Positions 25,999 through 34,559 of a stretch of DNA of 64,000 nucleotides are shown in pieces; positions within the stretch are counted from its first letter, which is position 1, and the number at the start of each line of letters is the position of its first letter. The DNA comes from JAGWRI01 sp035700805 (GTDB lineage: Bacteria > Gemmatimonadota > Gemmatimonadetes > Gemmatimonadales > Gemmatimonadaceae). Below the pieces are notes generated by a model, which ran no database searches, had not been told where the DNA came from, and saw only the letters and a list, made by a program, of their open reading frames with translations. The stretch lies in contig DASSOG010000048.1 of the NCBI GenBank assembly GCA_035700805.1, positions 1-64,000 on the forward strand. The letters run 5' to 3'. Both the position numbers and the translations under genes were made by a program.

Positions 25999-26135
25999 GG
26001 GCTCCTCGCTGCGCGGGCTGCAAATGGGACGGCCCCAAGATAGTACGCGGTGCGGCTCGGCGCGAGCCGCGAGCCGCGGGCCGTCCGCGCCCGGGCGTTG
26101 CCCCGAGGGCGCGCGGTGCGTCGTTCAGTTACCAC

Positions 26136-26843
26136 ATGAAACCGCTTGCCTCGCTGGCCCTGCTCCTGCCTGCCGCCCTGATGTTCTCGGGGTGCAGCCG
26201 GTCGCTCTCGTACGTGTGGAACGGGCGTCCGGAGCCGCTCCCGGTTGGGGGCGCCACCGCCGAGTCCACCGTGGCTTCGACCGCCGCCGACCCCGCGGAC
26301 GCCGAGGCGGTGCCGGCCGTCGCGGATCCGCGTGCCGCCGGGCGCGAACTGTCGCTCTCCACGTCGGGCAGCGCCACGCTCGCGGCGCACCACCTGCTCA
26401 TCCCCGTGGCGGGCGTTGGCGCCGACCAGCTCACCGACTCCTTTGACGGTGGGCGCAGCGGCGGGCGCGAACATCACGCCATTGATATCCCGGCGCCGCG
26501 GGGCACGCCGGTGCTGGCCGCGGATGACGGCAAGGTGCTCCGCGTCTCGAGCAACACGCTGGGTGGCCTCACGGTGTACACCATCGACCGCAGCGGCCAG
26601 TTCGTGTACTACTACGCCCACCTGGAGGGCTACGCGCGCGGCCTGAAGGCCGGCCGCTACGTGCTCAAGGGCGACACACTGGGTTTCGTGGGCACCACGG
26701 GGGATGCGCCGGAGAACCTGCCGCACCTCCACTTCCAGATTCTGCGCATGCCGCCCAACGGACACTACTGGGACGGCGAGCCCATCGATCCCTTTCCGCT
26801 GCTCTCTGCCTCCGCCGGCATCGCCAGCCGACAGGCACCGTGA
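26136..26843 (+). CDS. Lipoprotein M23-family metallopeptidase
   Basis: The 235-residue protein has a lipobox (MFSGC at about 16-20) and a LytM/M23 domain in the C-terminal half: zinc ligands in EHHAIDI (H-x3-D) and HLHFQI (H-x-H), and the typical GGLTVYTIDRSGQFVYYYAHL core. M23 enzymes cut peptidoglycan cross-bridges or, when inactive, activate amidases; the ligands look complete here. It is anchored to the membrane and acts in the periplasm. Confidence 0.87.
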   Translation: MKPLASLALLLPAALMFSGCSRSLSYVWNGRPEPLPVGGATAESTVASTAADPADAEAVPAVADPRAAGRELSLSTSGSATLAAHHLLIPVAGVGADQLTDSFDGGRSGGREHHAIDIPAPRGTPVLAADDGKVLRVSSNTLGGLTVYTIDRSGQFVYYYAHLEGYARGLKAGRYVLKGDTLGFVGTTGDAPENLPHLHFQILRMPPNGHYWDGEPIDPFPLLSASAGIASRQAP

Positions 26844-26871
26844 CGCGCGCGGGCCGACTACCGTTCGTACC

Positions 26872-27183
26872 ATGCCCCTGACATCCAAGCAGCGCGCGGC
26901 GCTGCGCGCCGAAGCCCACCACCTCTCCGCCACGGTTCATCTGGGTCACCAGGGTGCCACGCCAACGCTCATCCAGTCGGCGGACGACGCGCTGCGGGCG
27001 CGCGAGCTGGTGAAGGTACAGCTCAACCGCAGCGCCGACGCGCGCCCCCGTGAGGTGGCCAACGCGCTGGCGGCGAAGCTGGACGCCGAGGTGGTGCAGG
27101 TGATCGGGCGGACCGCCACGCTCTACCGCGCGAACCCGGACCTTCCCGGCAAGGTTGGCGACCTGCCGCCCTGGCGCCGGTAG
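26872..27183 (+). CDS. yhbY: YhbY-family (CRM domain) ribosome-assembly RNA-binding protein
   Basis: A 103-residue protein consisting of one CRM domain: MPLTSKQRAALRAEAHHL, the GHQGATP loop, ALRARELVKVQLN and VVQVIGRTATLYR, all typical of YhbY. It binds RNA and associates with pre-50S subunits. ATG 26872 gives the normal family N-terminus, so earlier in-frame codons are ignored. Confidence 0.9.
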   Translation: MPLTSKQRAALRAEAHHLSATVHLGHQGATPTLIQSADDALRARELVKVQLNRSADARPREVANALAAKLDAEVVQVIGRTATLYRANPDLPGKVGDLPPWRR

Positions 27184-27279
27184 CAGTCGGGCTATCGGGA
27201 GTGCTCCCCTGTTGACCGGGGTGCTCCGCATTATCTTAGTCCCTGCGCGTTCGTATTCGCGGCCATTCCTGAGGCACAG

Positions 27280-27543
27280 ATGCCCTACGTCATCACCGAA
27301 GCCTGCATCGGAGTCAAGGACCGCGCCTGCGTGGATGTGTGTCCCGTGGACTGCATCTATGAGGGCGAGGACCAGCTCTATATCCACCCCGACGAGTGCA
27401 TTGACTGCGGGGCGTGCGAGCCCGAGTGCCCGGTGACGGCCATCTTCCCCGAGGAAGACGTGCCCGCGAACCTCAAGAGCTACATCGAGAAGAACCGCAC
27501 GGTCTTCGAGGGCCCGAACCCGCCGGGGCGGCCCAACCGCTAG
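27280..27543 (+). CDS. fdxA: Ferredoxin with two iron-sulfur cluster motifs
   Basis: An 87-residue 2[Fe-S] ferredoxin of the FdxA (7Fe/8Fe) type: MPYVITEACIGVKDRACVDVCPVDCI and CIDCGACEPECPVTAI hold the cysteines. The spacing in the first motif suits a 3Fe-4S or 4Fe-4S centre and the second a 4Fe-4S centre. A possible -35 TTGACC lies at 27212-27217, but the -10 is weak. Its TAG stop shares the CTAG sequence with the stop of the convergent methyltransferase gene. Confidence 0.9.
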   Translation: MPYVITEACIGVKDRACVDVCPVDCIYEGEDQLYIHPDECIDCGACEPECPVTAIFPEEDVPANLKSYIEKNRTVFEGPNPPGRPNR

Positions 27544-28205
27544 AGCCAGCGCTCCTTGGCCCAGAACACCGCGGCCAGCACGGCGTACTGCAGGAAGGTG
27601 CTGATCTCGCTGCGCCACGCTTCACCCCACGCATGCGGCCCCTGGCGCGCGACGGCTGGTGCACCTGGCAGCCATCGATTGGTCCGCGCCTTGTAGTCCA
27701 GGTACTCCTGGCCGAAGATGGACTCCAGCACCCCTTCCTCGTAGCGCACAATCAGCGTGTACTCCACCGCGAACAGCAGCATGGCCACGGGGATGAACCA
27801 GAACACGCCCGACACGACCACGAAGCCCATCCAGATCAGGAAGTTGCCGATGTAGAGCGGGTTGCGCACCCATCCAAAGACGCCGTAGTCCACGAGGCGC
27901 TGCACGTTGCGCGAGCGACGTCGCGTCACGGTGCCGGCGGCGGCCACGCCGGCCAGGCGGATGGCCTCACCCGCGGCGATGATCACCGCCGCCACAATCC
28001 ACTGCCGGGCGCTCTGGCGTCCGGGCACGAGCAGCGGAATGAGGATGAACGGCACCGGCAACCAGCCGCGGTGGCGGAAGAGCACCGCCCCGGCGCGCGC
28101 GAGGGTGCTCGCTTCGGCGGCTGAAATCGAGGCGCTACCGGCGCCGCTGGCCGCGTGGGGTGGGGCGGAGGCGCCGTCAAAGTCTTCGGATGAGTCTGAA
28201 TTCAT
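27540..28205 (-). CDS. Isoprenylcysteine/phospholipid methyltransferase-like membrane protein
   Basis: The 221-residue protein has about four membrane helices and the ICMT/PEMT signature region DYGVFGWVRNPLYIGNFLIWMG, with the later RYEEGVLESIFGQEYLDYKART. Bacterial members methylate lipids or other small targets at the membrane; the substrate is unknown. The first ~35 residues are disordered (Ser/Ala/Asp-rich). ATG 28205 is used, as upstream codons overlap the thioesterase region. Confidence 0.82.
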   Translation of the reverse strand: MNSDSSEDFDGASAPPHAASGAGSASISAAEASTLARAGAVLFRHRGWLPVPFILIPLLVPGRQSARQWIVAAVIIAAGEAIRLAGVAAAGTVTRRRSRNVQRLVDYGVFGWVRNPLYIGNFLIWMGFVVVSGVFWFIPVAMLLFAVEYTLIVRYEEGVLESIFGQEYLDYKARTNRWLPGAPAVARQGPHAWGEAWRSEISTFLQYAVLAAVFWAKERWL

Positions 28206-28228
28206 GACCGGGCCAATGTACCACTCGG

Positions 28229-28669
28229 CTAGTCGCTGCGCACCGGGTTCGTGTCTGGTGTCCAGCCGGGCATCGCATCCAGCCACTCCCGCGGAACCTT
28301 CACGGGGGTGCCTTCCCGATTCAGGGCCACCACCACGATATCCGCATCGGCCACCAGCTCATGCGTGTCGTGCTTCCGGGCGTGCTGCCGGATGGTGTAG
28401 CTGGTGTTGCCCACCTTCACGATCCCCGACTGGATCAGCAGCACGTCGCCCGGAAAGGCCTGGGCGTGGTACCCGATGTTCACCTGGCGAATGACGGGAA
28501 ACACCGGCGCCAGCAGCATCTGCCGGGGCTTGATCTGGCGTTCCAGCAGGGCCCAGCGCGCCCGCTCCAGCAGCACGAGCATCCGGGCGTGGTTGACGTG
28601 GCCGAGCATGTCGCAGTCAGTGGGGTAGATGCGGAAGGTGATCTCGTGTAGTTCGGGCGGGGTGGACAT
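28229..28669 (-). CDS. Acyl-CoA thioesterase, 4HBT hotdog fold
   Basis: A 146-residue hotdog protein: TFRIYPTDCDMLGHVNHARML carries the catalytic Asp/His region of the 4-hydroxybenzoyl-CoA thioesterase family, followed by the strand NIGYHAQAFPGDVLLIQS. It probably hydrolyses acyl-CoA thioesters in the cytoplasm. It lies 23 bases upstream of the methyltransferase gene on the same strand, so the two may be co-transcribed. Confidence 0.85.
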   Translation of the reverse strand: MSTPPELHEITFRIYPTDCDMLGHVNHARMLVLLERARWALLERQIKPRQMLLAPVFPVIRQVNIGYHAQAFPGDVLLIQSGIVKVGNTSYTIRQHARKHDTHELVADADIVVVALNREGTPVKVPREWLDAMPGWTPDTNPVRSD

Positions 28670-28719
28670 GCGGCGGGGCTCGTGAAGGGGACCGGGCGGG
28701 GGCGGTGCGTGGCTAGATT

Positions 28720-29949
28720 GTGGGCGTGCAATCCAAGAACAGCGAAACAGCGGCGGGTGAGGGCTCCCACGCCCCGGTATTCCTGGAAACCGCCGACGCC
28801 ACGGAGCAGTTCCTCCGGGGCATCGGGTCGGCCACGGAAATCGCGGTTGACACCGAAGGGGCGAGCTTCCACCGGTTCGTTGATCGAATTTACCTGTTAC
28901 AGATCTCCACGCGCGACAGTTCGGCGGTCATCGACCCGCTGGCGGTGTCCAGGCTGGACGCGCTGGGCGCCATGATGGCGCGCACCGAGGTGGAGGTCGT
29001 GTTCCACGACGCCGACTACGACCTCCGGCTGCTGCGGCAGGATTACGGCTGGAACGTCACGCACCTGTTCGACACGCGCGTGGCGGCCCAACTGCTGGGC
29101 ATTCGCGCGTATGGCCTGGCGGCGCTGCTGGAGCGCTACTTCGGCATCAAGCTGGAGAAGAAGTTCCAGCGGGCCGACTGGTCGCTGCGGCCGCTCACGC
29201 CGGGCATGCTGGACTATGCGTCGCACGACACCATGCACCTGCTCCCGCTGCACGACCGCATGCGCGAGGACCTGGCGCGCGTGGGGCGGCTGGCGTGGGC
29301 CGAAGAGGAATTTGAGATCTCTCAAGGTGTGCGCTGGACCAGCGATGACGCGGGGAATGCGTTCCTGCGCATCAAGGGCACGCGCGACCTGACGCGCCGC
29401 GAACTGGCCGTGTTCCGGGAGCTGGTAAAGTGGCGCGACACCGTGGCGGCGGCGCTGGACCGTGCCACCTTCCGCGTGGTGGGCAACGAACCGCTGCTGG
29501 AGCTCGCCCGTCGGCAGCCGCCCGAGGTGAAGGGCCTCACCGACGTGAAGGGCTTTCCCCGCGGCATGGCCGCGCAGCATGGCGCCGAGGTGCTCGCCGC
29601 CATCAGCCGCGGCATCGCGGTGCCGGAAGACCAGCTTCCCAGGTTTCCGCGCGGCAAGCGCTGGGACAAGGATCCCGACTTTGACGTCCGCGTCTCCGCG
29701 CTCAAGACCGCGCGCGATGCGGTGGCTGCGCGGCTGGACATGGATTCCGGCGTGCTGTGCGCCAAGGATCGCATCGAGGCGGTGGCTCGGCGCAACCCCG
29801 GGTCCATGGATGAGCTGCGCGAGGTGACGGAACTGCGCCGGTGGCAGGTGGAAGCGCTGGGGGCGGAGTTCCTGAAGGCGCTGGCTCCACACCGGAAGGG
29901 CACCCGGCCGCAGCCTCCCGAACCCGAGCCGTCGCCCTACAAGGACTGA
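28720..29949 (+). CDS. rnd: Ribonuclease D (3'-5' exoribonuclease with HRDC domains)
   Basis: The 409-residue protein has a DEDDy exonuclease domain (AVDTEGAS, VFHDADYDLRLL, DYASHDTMHL) followed by HRDC-type helical domains (about residues 215-390, e.g. FRELVKWRDTVAAALDRA). RNase D trims tRNA and other RNA 3' ends. It starts at GTG 28720, with a second GTG at 28726 equally possible; neither has a clear ribosome site. It is divergent from the thioesterase gene. Confidence 0.9.
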   Translation: MGVQSKNSETAAGEGSHAPVFLETADATEQFLRGIGSATEIAVDTEGASFHRFVDRIYLLQISTRDSSAVIDPLAVSRLDALGAMMARTEVEVVFHDADYDLRLLRQDYGWNVTHLFDTRVAAQLLGIRAYGLAALLERYFGIKLEKKFQRADWSLRPLTPGMLDYASHDTMHLLPLHDRMREDLARVGRLAWAEEEFEISQGVRWTSDDAGNAFLRIKGTRDLTRRELAVFRELVKWRDTVAAALDRATFRVVGNEPLLELARRQPPEVKGLTDVKGFPRGMAAQHGAEVLAAISRGIAVPEDQLPRFPRGKRWDKDPDFDVRVSALKTARDAVAARLDMDSGVLCAKDRIEAVARRNPGSMDELREVTELRRWQVEALGAEFLKALAPHRKGTRPQPPEPEPSPYKD

Positions 29950-29967
29950 CGCGGGGCCGCGGTCCGG

Positions 29968-30333
29968 CTACAGCCCCATGTATGCGCGCACGCGCGGCTC
30001 GATGCGCTCGGGACTCCAGTAGGGGTCCCACACCAGGTTGATCACCGTGTCGGCCACGCCGGGCATGCCGCGCAAGGTCTGTTCCACGTCGGCCGTGATC
30101 ATGGGCCCCACCGGGCACCCCGGGGACGTGAGCGTCATGTTGATCACCACGGTCGCGTCTTCCACCAGCACGTCGTACACGAGCCCCAGGTCCATGATGT
30201 TGATGTTGAGCTCGGGATCCTTGACCTTGCGCAGGGCAAGCCGGACCTGATCCTCCGTGGGAGGGGTGGCAGGGGCCGCGTTGGCCGGGGCTGCCGGCTG
30301 CTGCGGTCCGTCGGGAGGTGGTGATTGCGTCAT
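29968..30333 (-). CDS. MIP18/SufT-like iron-sulfur maturation protein (DUF59)
   Basis: A 121-residue protein with the MIP18/DUF59 domain: VRLALRKVKDPELNINIMDLGLVYDV and the TLTSPGCPVGP motif with its conserved cysteine, then VNLVWDPYWSP-type ending (here INLVWDPYWSPERI). This family (SufT, PaaD, CIA2-like) assists Fe-S protein maturation. The first ~28 residues are a Pro/Ala-rich extension. It is encoded away from the SUF operon. Confidence 0.88.
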   Translation of the reverse strand: MTQSPPPDGPQQPAAPANAAPATPPTEDQVRLALRKVKDPELNINIMDLGLVYDVLVEDATVVINMTLTSPGCPVGPMITADVEQTLRGMPGVADTVINLVWDPYWSPERIEPRVRAYMGL

Positions 30334-30455
30334 GGACGCAAGATCATCGAATGCGGGGGGCGACGGTAGGCGTAAACATCCGGTTGCCGCGGTCCGGTTG
30401 GCACTGGGCCCGGTAAACCCTTTTCGTTGGGGATGCTGACCAATTGCACGAGCTC

Positions 30456-31031
30456 ATGAGCGAAGAGCAACTCACCATCCGACGCGCCATCGAAGGCGAT
30501 GAGGCGGCGATGCGGGCGCTGTGGACGCGCCACGCGCCGCACATCGACATGGTCGTGCGCCGGCTGGTGGGGCCCGATGAGGACACCACGCAGGACATCG
30601 CGCAGGAGGTGTGGATCCAGATCTTCCGGGCACTGCCCAGCTACCGGGGCGACGCGCAGTTCGCCACGTGGGCCCACCGCATCGCGGTGAACCGGACGCT
30701 CAATGCGCTTCGGCGCACTCGGCGCCTGGCCCGCATCGAGGTGGAGATGGTGCCGGACGTGCCGGCCGCCACGCCCGACCCCGATGGGGCGTTCGTGATG
30801 GCGTCCATCGAGGAAGCGGCGAGCCACCTGTCGCCGGGTGCCCGCACGGTGTTCCTGCTGCATGACGTGGAAGGTTATACGCACGAGGAAATTGCCGCCG
30901 AGCTGGGCATCACCACCGGCGGATCGAAATCGCAGTTGTTCAAGGCACGCGCGAAGCTGCGGAAGATGCTCGCGCACCTGATCGATGTACCCGAACACAC
31001 GGACGTGGAACATGTCGCACCTGTCTCCTGA
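30456..31031 (+). CDS. ECF-type RNA polymerase sigma factor
   Basis: The 191-residue sigma factor has region 2 (LWTRHAPHIDMVVRRLVG...DIAQEVWIQIFRALPSY) and region 4 (LSPGARTVFLLHDVEGYTHEEIAAELGI). It resembles sigma-E-like ECF factors. A TTG at 30444 is an alternative start; ATG 30456 gives the usual N-terminus. The gene overlaps the following anti-sigma gene by 20 bases. Confidence 0.9.
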   Translation: MSEEQLTIRRAIEGDEAAMRALWTRHAPHIDMVVRRLVGPDEDTTQDIAQEVWIQIFRALPSYRGDAQFATWAHRIAVNRTLNALRRTRRLARIEVEMVPDVPAATPDPDGAFVMASIEEAASHLSPGARTVFLLHDVEGYTHEEIAAELGITTGGSKSQLFKARAKLRKMLAHLIDVPEHTDVEHVAPVS

Positions 31032-31719
31032 ACGACTCGCGGCCCTGGCCGACGAGGAACCCACCGCCAGCGAACTGGCGCACCTGGCCACGTGTCCGGT
31101 GTGCTCGGCGGAGCGCGACGCGCACGTCGGGCTGCTGGGCATGGCCACGGCGGAACGCACGAGCATCGGGCTGCCGCTCACGCGCTGGGAATCGCTGTCC
31201 ACCGCGCTCCGGGCGGATGGGCTGGTTGCCACGCCCGTGTCCGGACCGGCGCGCGTGATGCATGGCGCGGGGCGGCGCGCGGGCCGGATCTGGCTGCAGG
31301 CGGCCGCGGCGCTGCTGTTCGTGGCGGGCGGCACGGCCCTGGGACGCGTGAGCGCCGGGGCGGCGCCGCTGCCCGGGCTGGGGCGCGGAGACGCGGTGGC
31401 CGCCGGCGAGACGCCGAGTTTCAGTTCCCTGGAGGACGCGCGCCTGGCACGGACGCAGGCGCAGGTCACGTTCCAGACGGCGGCCGCGTACATCGCGCAG
31501 CACGATTCGTCGCCCGGCGGCACGGAGAGTCCGTCGGCCATGCGCACCCGGCTGGCCGCGCTGGACCAGGTGTCCACGGCCATGCGCGCGGCGCTGAACG
31601 ATGCTCCGTACGATCCGGTTATCAATAATTACTACTTGACCACGCTCGGCCAGCGCGAAGCCACGCTGCGGCAGATCAACACGGCGCTGCCCGTTGGCCT
31701 GCGGGTGAACAGTTTCTGA
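31012..31719 (+). CDS. Membrane-anchored anti-sigma factor with zinc-finger-like N-terminus
   Basis: A 235-residue protein whose start MSHLSPERLAALADEEP and HLATCPVC give the H-x3-C-x2-C pattern of zinc-binding anti-sigma domains. A single helix (IWLQAAAALLFVAGGTALG, about residues 88-106) puts the Gln/Ala-rich C-terminal part in the periplasm. It overlaps the ECF sigma gene, its likely target. The periplasmic part probably senses an envelope signal; the signal is unknown. Confidence 0.82.
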   Translation: MSHLSPERLAALADEEPTASELAHLATCPVCSAERDAHVGLLGMATAERTSIGLPLTRWESLSTALRADGLVATPVSGPARVMHGAGRRAGRIWLQAAAALLFVAGGTALGRVSAGAAPLPGLGRGDAVAAGETPSFSSLEDARLARTQAQVTFQTAAAYIAQHDSSPGGTESPSAMRTRLAALDQVSTAMRAALNDAPYDPVINNYYLTTLGQREATLRQINTALPVGLRVNSF

Positions 31720-31726
31720 TTTTCGC

Positions 31727-32953
31727 ATGAGGCGGATGATGGACGTGACGCATTCGATGGTGACGCACCCTGGCCGGATGGCCGCGCTGGTGCTCGCGCT
31801 CGCCCCCCTGGGCGCGACCACGGCGCTCGCGCAGCGCGCCGTACCCGATACCGTGTCGCGGACGGTGACGCGCCTGTGCATCAACGACCAGTGCACCGAG
31901 GATTCCAGCCGAGTGGTGGTGGTACGGCTCATGCGGCAGGCGGACTCGCTCCAGCGGATCTACCTGGGCAAGCCCATCGCGCCGGCGGAGCGTGAACAGG
32001 TGAAGACGCAACTGGAATCCATGCTGCAGCACATCGCCGAGCTGCAGAGTGACCAGTTCGTGATGTGGGGCAGGCAGGCCGAACGGGCTGACCGGGATGC
32101 GGCGCGGGCGGCGGCCAGTGCCGAGCGCGCGGGTGCCGTCTGGAGCGTGGGCGTGGCCCCGCGGGATGTCTCCGCCGCGGCGCCCAAAGGGTGGATTGGC
32201 ATCACCTTCGTGGGCGCGTCGGTGGAGGACGTGCATGACGGCGAATACTTCGTGCGCTTCCTGGATTATCCCGAGGTGGAGTCGGTGGAGCCGTCGTCAC
32301 CCGCGCAGCGCGCGGGGATCACTCGCGGCGACCTGCTGCTGGCGTTCAATGGCAAGGACGTCACCACGCAGCCCATCTCGATGACGCGATTGCTGCAGCC
32401 GGAGCACAAGGTGGTGGTGCGCATGAAGCGGGATGGCACGGCGCACGACTACGCGCTCACCGTGGCCCCCGCGCCGCGGAGCTATGTGTTGCGCCTGGAG
32501 GATTTCGCGGCGCCGCGTCCGCCGGCGGCGGTAGTGGTTGGCTCGGCTCCGGGCGCCGTTGCGCCGCTGCCCGCGCAGGGTGAGTTCTTCCCGGCCCGGC
32601 CCACGCCGCGGGCTGTTGGCGCGCTCACGGTGCGCAGCGGCACGTTCCTGCCATTCGACTCGGAGCACGCGCCCGTGGCGGGCGCGCAGATGAGCACGCT
32701 GGACGCGGAGCTGGCGCGCAACCTTGACCTGGGGGTCACGCAGGGAGTGATGGTGATGAGCGTTCCCTCGGGCTCGCCCGCACAGCAGGCCGGGCTTCGT
32801 GGCGGCGACGTGGTGGTCACGGTGGCCGGGGACTCGGTGGCATCAGTGCGCGAGCTGCGGCACGTGCTCGAGCGCCACGCCGGCGAGGCGACGGTGGAAC
32901 TGCACGTGGTGCGCAACCACAAGACCGCGGTGGTGAAACTCAACAACGAGTAG
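31727..32953 (+). CDS. Secreted protein with two PDZ domains, third gene of the sigma/anti-sigma module
   Basis: A 408-residue exported protein (signal peptide ending TTALAQ). An N-terminal helical region precedes a first PDZ domain (about 150-250; VEPSSPAQRAGITRGDLLLAFNG) and a second at the C-terminus (about 310-405; SVPSGSPAQQAGLRGGDVVVTVAGDS). No protease domain is seen. PDZ proteins in envelope-stress pathways bind exposed C-termini of misfolded proteins, so a role in signalling to the anti-sigma factor 7 bases upstream is a reasonable inference. Confidence 0.8.
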   Translation: MRRMMDVTHSMVTHPGRMAALVLALAPLGATTALAQRAVPDTVSRTVTRLCINDQCTEDSSRVVVVRLMRQADSLQRIYLGKPIAPAEREQVKTQLESMLQHIAELQSDQFVMWGRQAERADRDAARAAASAERAGAVWSVGVAPRDVSAAAPKGWIGITFVGASVEDVHDGEYFVRFLDYPEVESVEPSSPAQRAGITRGDLLLAFNGKDVTTQPISMTRLLQPEHKVVVRMKRDGTAHDYALTVAPAPRSYVLRLEDFAAPRPPAAVVVGSAPGAVAPLPAQGEFFPARPTPRAVGALTVRSGTFLPFDSEHAPVAGAQMSTLDAELARNLDLGVTQGVMVMSVPSGSPAQQAGLRGGDVVVTVAGDSVASVRELRHVLERHAGEATVELHVVRNHKTAVVKLNNE

Positions 32954-32969
32954 GCCGCGGCGGCAGCGC

Positions 32970-33869
32970 CTACGCCAGGAACGCCGACACGGCCGCGAAG
33001 AACTCCGTGGGCGCTTCCCAGAAGGGAAAGTGCCCGCTGTGCGGCAGCAACTGGAACCGCGCGTTGGGAATGCTGGCCGCCATGGCGCGTCCGGTATCCG
33101 GCGACAGCGGGTCGCCGTCGCCGAAGAGCACCAGCGTGGGCGCCACCACGCCGCCCAGGCGTTCGCGCCAGTCGTAGCCCTCCCGGCGCAGGCGCGCGGC
33201 CACATGGCTGCCGGTGAGGCTGGCTTCGCGTGGCATGGGAAACGTGGCGGCGAATTCGCGATCCACGAACCATGCGCCATACGACGCCGTGAGGTGCGCC
33301 AGGTGGGTGGCGGGGTCCGGCGTGCCGAGCATTTCGTCCGAGATGCCGGCCATCACCGCGCGGTCCGCGTCGCTGGCGCGGGCCATGGATTCGGCGCGGA
33401 GCGGCGCCATCCAGGCATGCGTGGGCCCCACCGGGTCGGCCAGCACCAGCCGGCGCACTCCGGGCGTGTCCTGTGCCGAAGCCAGCGCCGCGAGGCCCCC
33501 TCCCCATGAGTGTCCCAGAATATCCCACTGGCGGACGCCGAGTGCCCGGCGGAGCGCCGGGATGTCGGCCGCGTCGTCCTCAATGGTGGCCGTGGCCGGG
33601 TCGGCCGGGGGTGAGGAGGCGCCGCGTCCCCGCTGGTCGTACAGGATGAGCTGGCGACCGGCGGCCAGCGGCGAGAGCGCCGGCCAGAGCCCCGCGTGAT
33701 CCACGATCAACCCGCCGTTCACGCAGAGCAGGGGTGGGGCGTCTGCCACGGGGGGCGAGGACAGGACGGAAAAGGCGAGGCCGCGCGCCCGGACCGTCTG
33801 GCGTTCCAGGCGTGGGGGGCGTGGCACGGTCCGGCGGAAGGCGAGGAAGCGATCGTGGGCGGCACTCAT
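32970..33869 (-). CDS. Alpha/beta hydrolase (proline-iminopeptidase-like)
   Basis: The 299-residue enzyme has the nucleophile elbow GHSWGG, an oxyanion-hole-like NGG (CVNGGLIVDH), an acid in VLFGDGDPLSPD and the final His in LPHSGHFPFWEAP. This is the full Ser-Asp-His set of the alpha/beta hydrolase fold. The substrate is unknown; GHSWGG is the elbow of proline iminopeptidases and related hydrolases. No signal peptide is seen. Confidence 0.85.
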   Translation of the reverse strand: MSAAHDRFLAFRRTVPRPPRLERQTVRARGLAFSVLSSPPVADAPPLLCVNGGLIVDHAGLWPALSPLAAGRQLILYDQRGRGASSPPADPATATIEDDAADIPALRRALGVRQWDILGHSWGGGLAALASAQDTPGVRRLVLADPVGPTHAWMAPLRAESMARASDADRAVMAGISDEMLGTPDPATHLAHLTASYGAWFVDREFAATFPMPREASLTGSHVAARLRREGYDWRERLGGVVAPTLVLFGDGDPLSPDTGRAMAASIPNARFQLLPHSGHFPFWEAPTEFFAAVSAFLA

Positions 33870-33949
33870 TCAACAAAGATATTCCCGGGTTGACACTTCG
33901 GCGTTCCGGGCGCCGTTTAGTGGTGCCAAATCCACCGGGTATTCCACAC

Positions 33950-34537
33950 ATGACTGCGTACCACATTGCGCTGTTGCTTCACCTGCTGTCATTGCTGCTG
34001 GCCACCGCGGCCTCGGCGCTCCTTCATTTTGCCGCGCATCGTCGCGCCCAGGCGCCCACGCTGCGTGAGTCCGTGGAATGGGCGCGGTTCGGCGGCCGGA
34101 CGGCGCGGATGTTTCCGCTGGCCATCGTCCTGCTGGTGCTCACGGGCGCGTTCATGGTGAGCCGGGCATGGTCCTGGCATCTGGGATGGGTGCAGGCCGG
34201 GCTCGTCGGGGCGCTGTACATGCCCGTAGCCGGCGCGGTGATCGGAGCGCGGACCCGCGCCGCGGTGGGGCGGAGCATGCAGCGCCTGGCCGAGACCGGG
34301 AGTGATCCGCGGAACGACCAGCCGGGCGACGCCGTGGCCGAAGCGCTGGGGAATGCCAATACCTGGCTGGCCGTCGGCATCGTACTCATCATGACCATGA
34401 AGCCCGGGCTGGCGGAGTCGGTGGCGGTGCTCGTGCTGGCCGCGGTGGTGGGGGCGTATCGCGGTGCGCGGCGTGCGGGTGCGCCGGCCGTGGGGCGGGC
34501 GAGTCGCGGCGACGACGCCGAAGCCGAACTGGTCTAG
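33950..34537 (+). CDS. DUF2269-like integral membrane protein
   Basis: A 195-residue protein with four to five membrane helices (YHIALLLHLLSLLLATAASALL, FPLAIVLLVLTGAFMVS, AGLVGALYMPVAGAVIG, WLAVGIVLIMTMKPG, VAVLVLAAVVGAY). It resembles DUF2269-type proteins. The function is unknown. It lies 22 bases upstream of the DUF1080 gene, possibly co-transcribed. Confidence 0.65.
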   Translation: MTAYHIALLLHLLSLLLATAASALLHFAAHRRAQAPTLRESVEWARFGGRTARMFPLAIVLLVLTGAFMVSRAWSWHLGWVQAGLVGALYMPVAGAVIGARTRAAVGRSMQRLAETGSDPRNDQPGDAVAEALGNANTWLAVGIVLIMTMKPGLAESVAVLVLAAVVGAYRGARRAGAPAVGRASRGDDAEAELV

Positions 34538-34559
34538 TATCCAACTGGAGGATGTCAGC

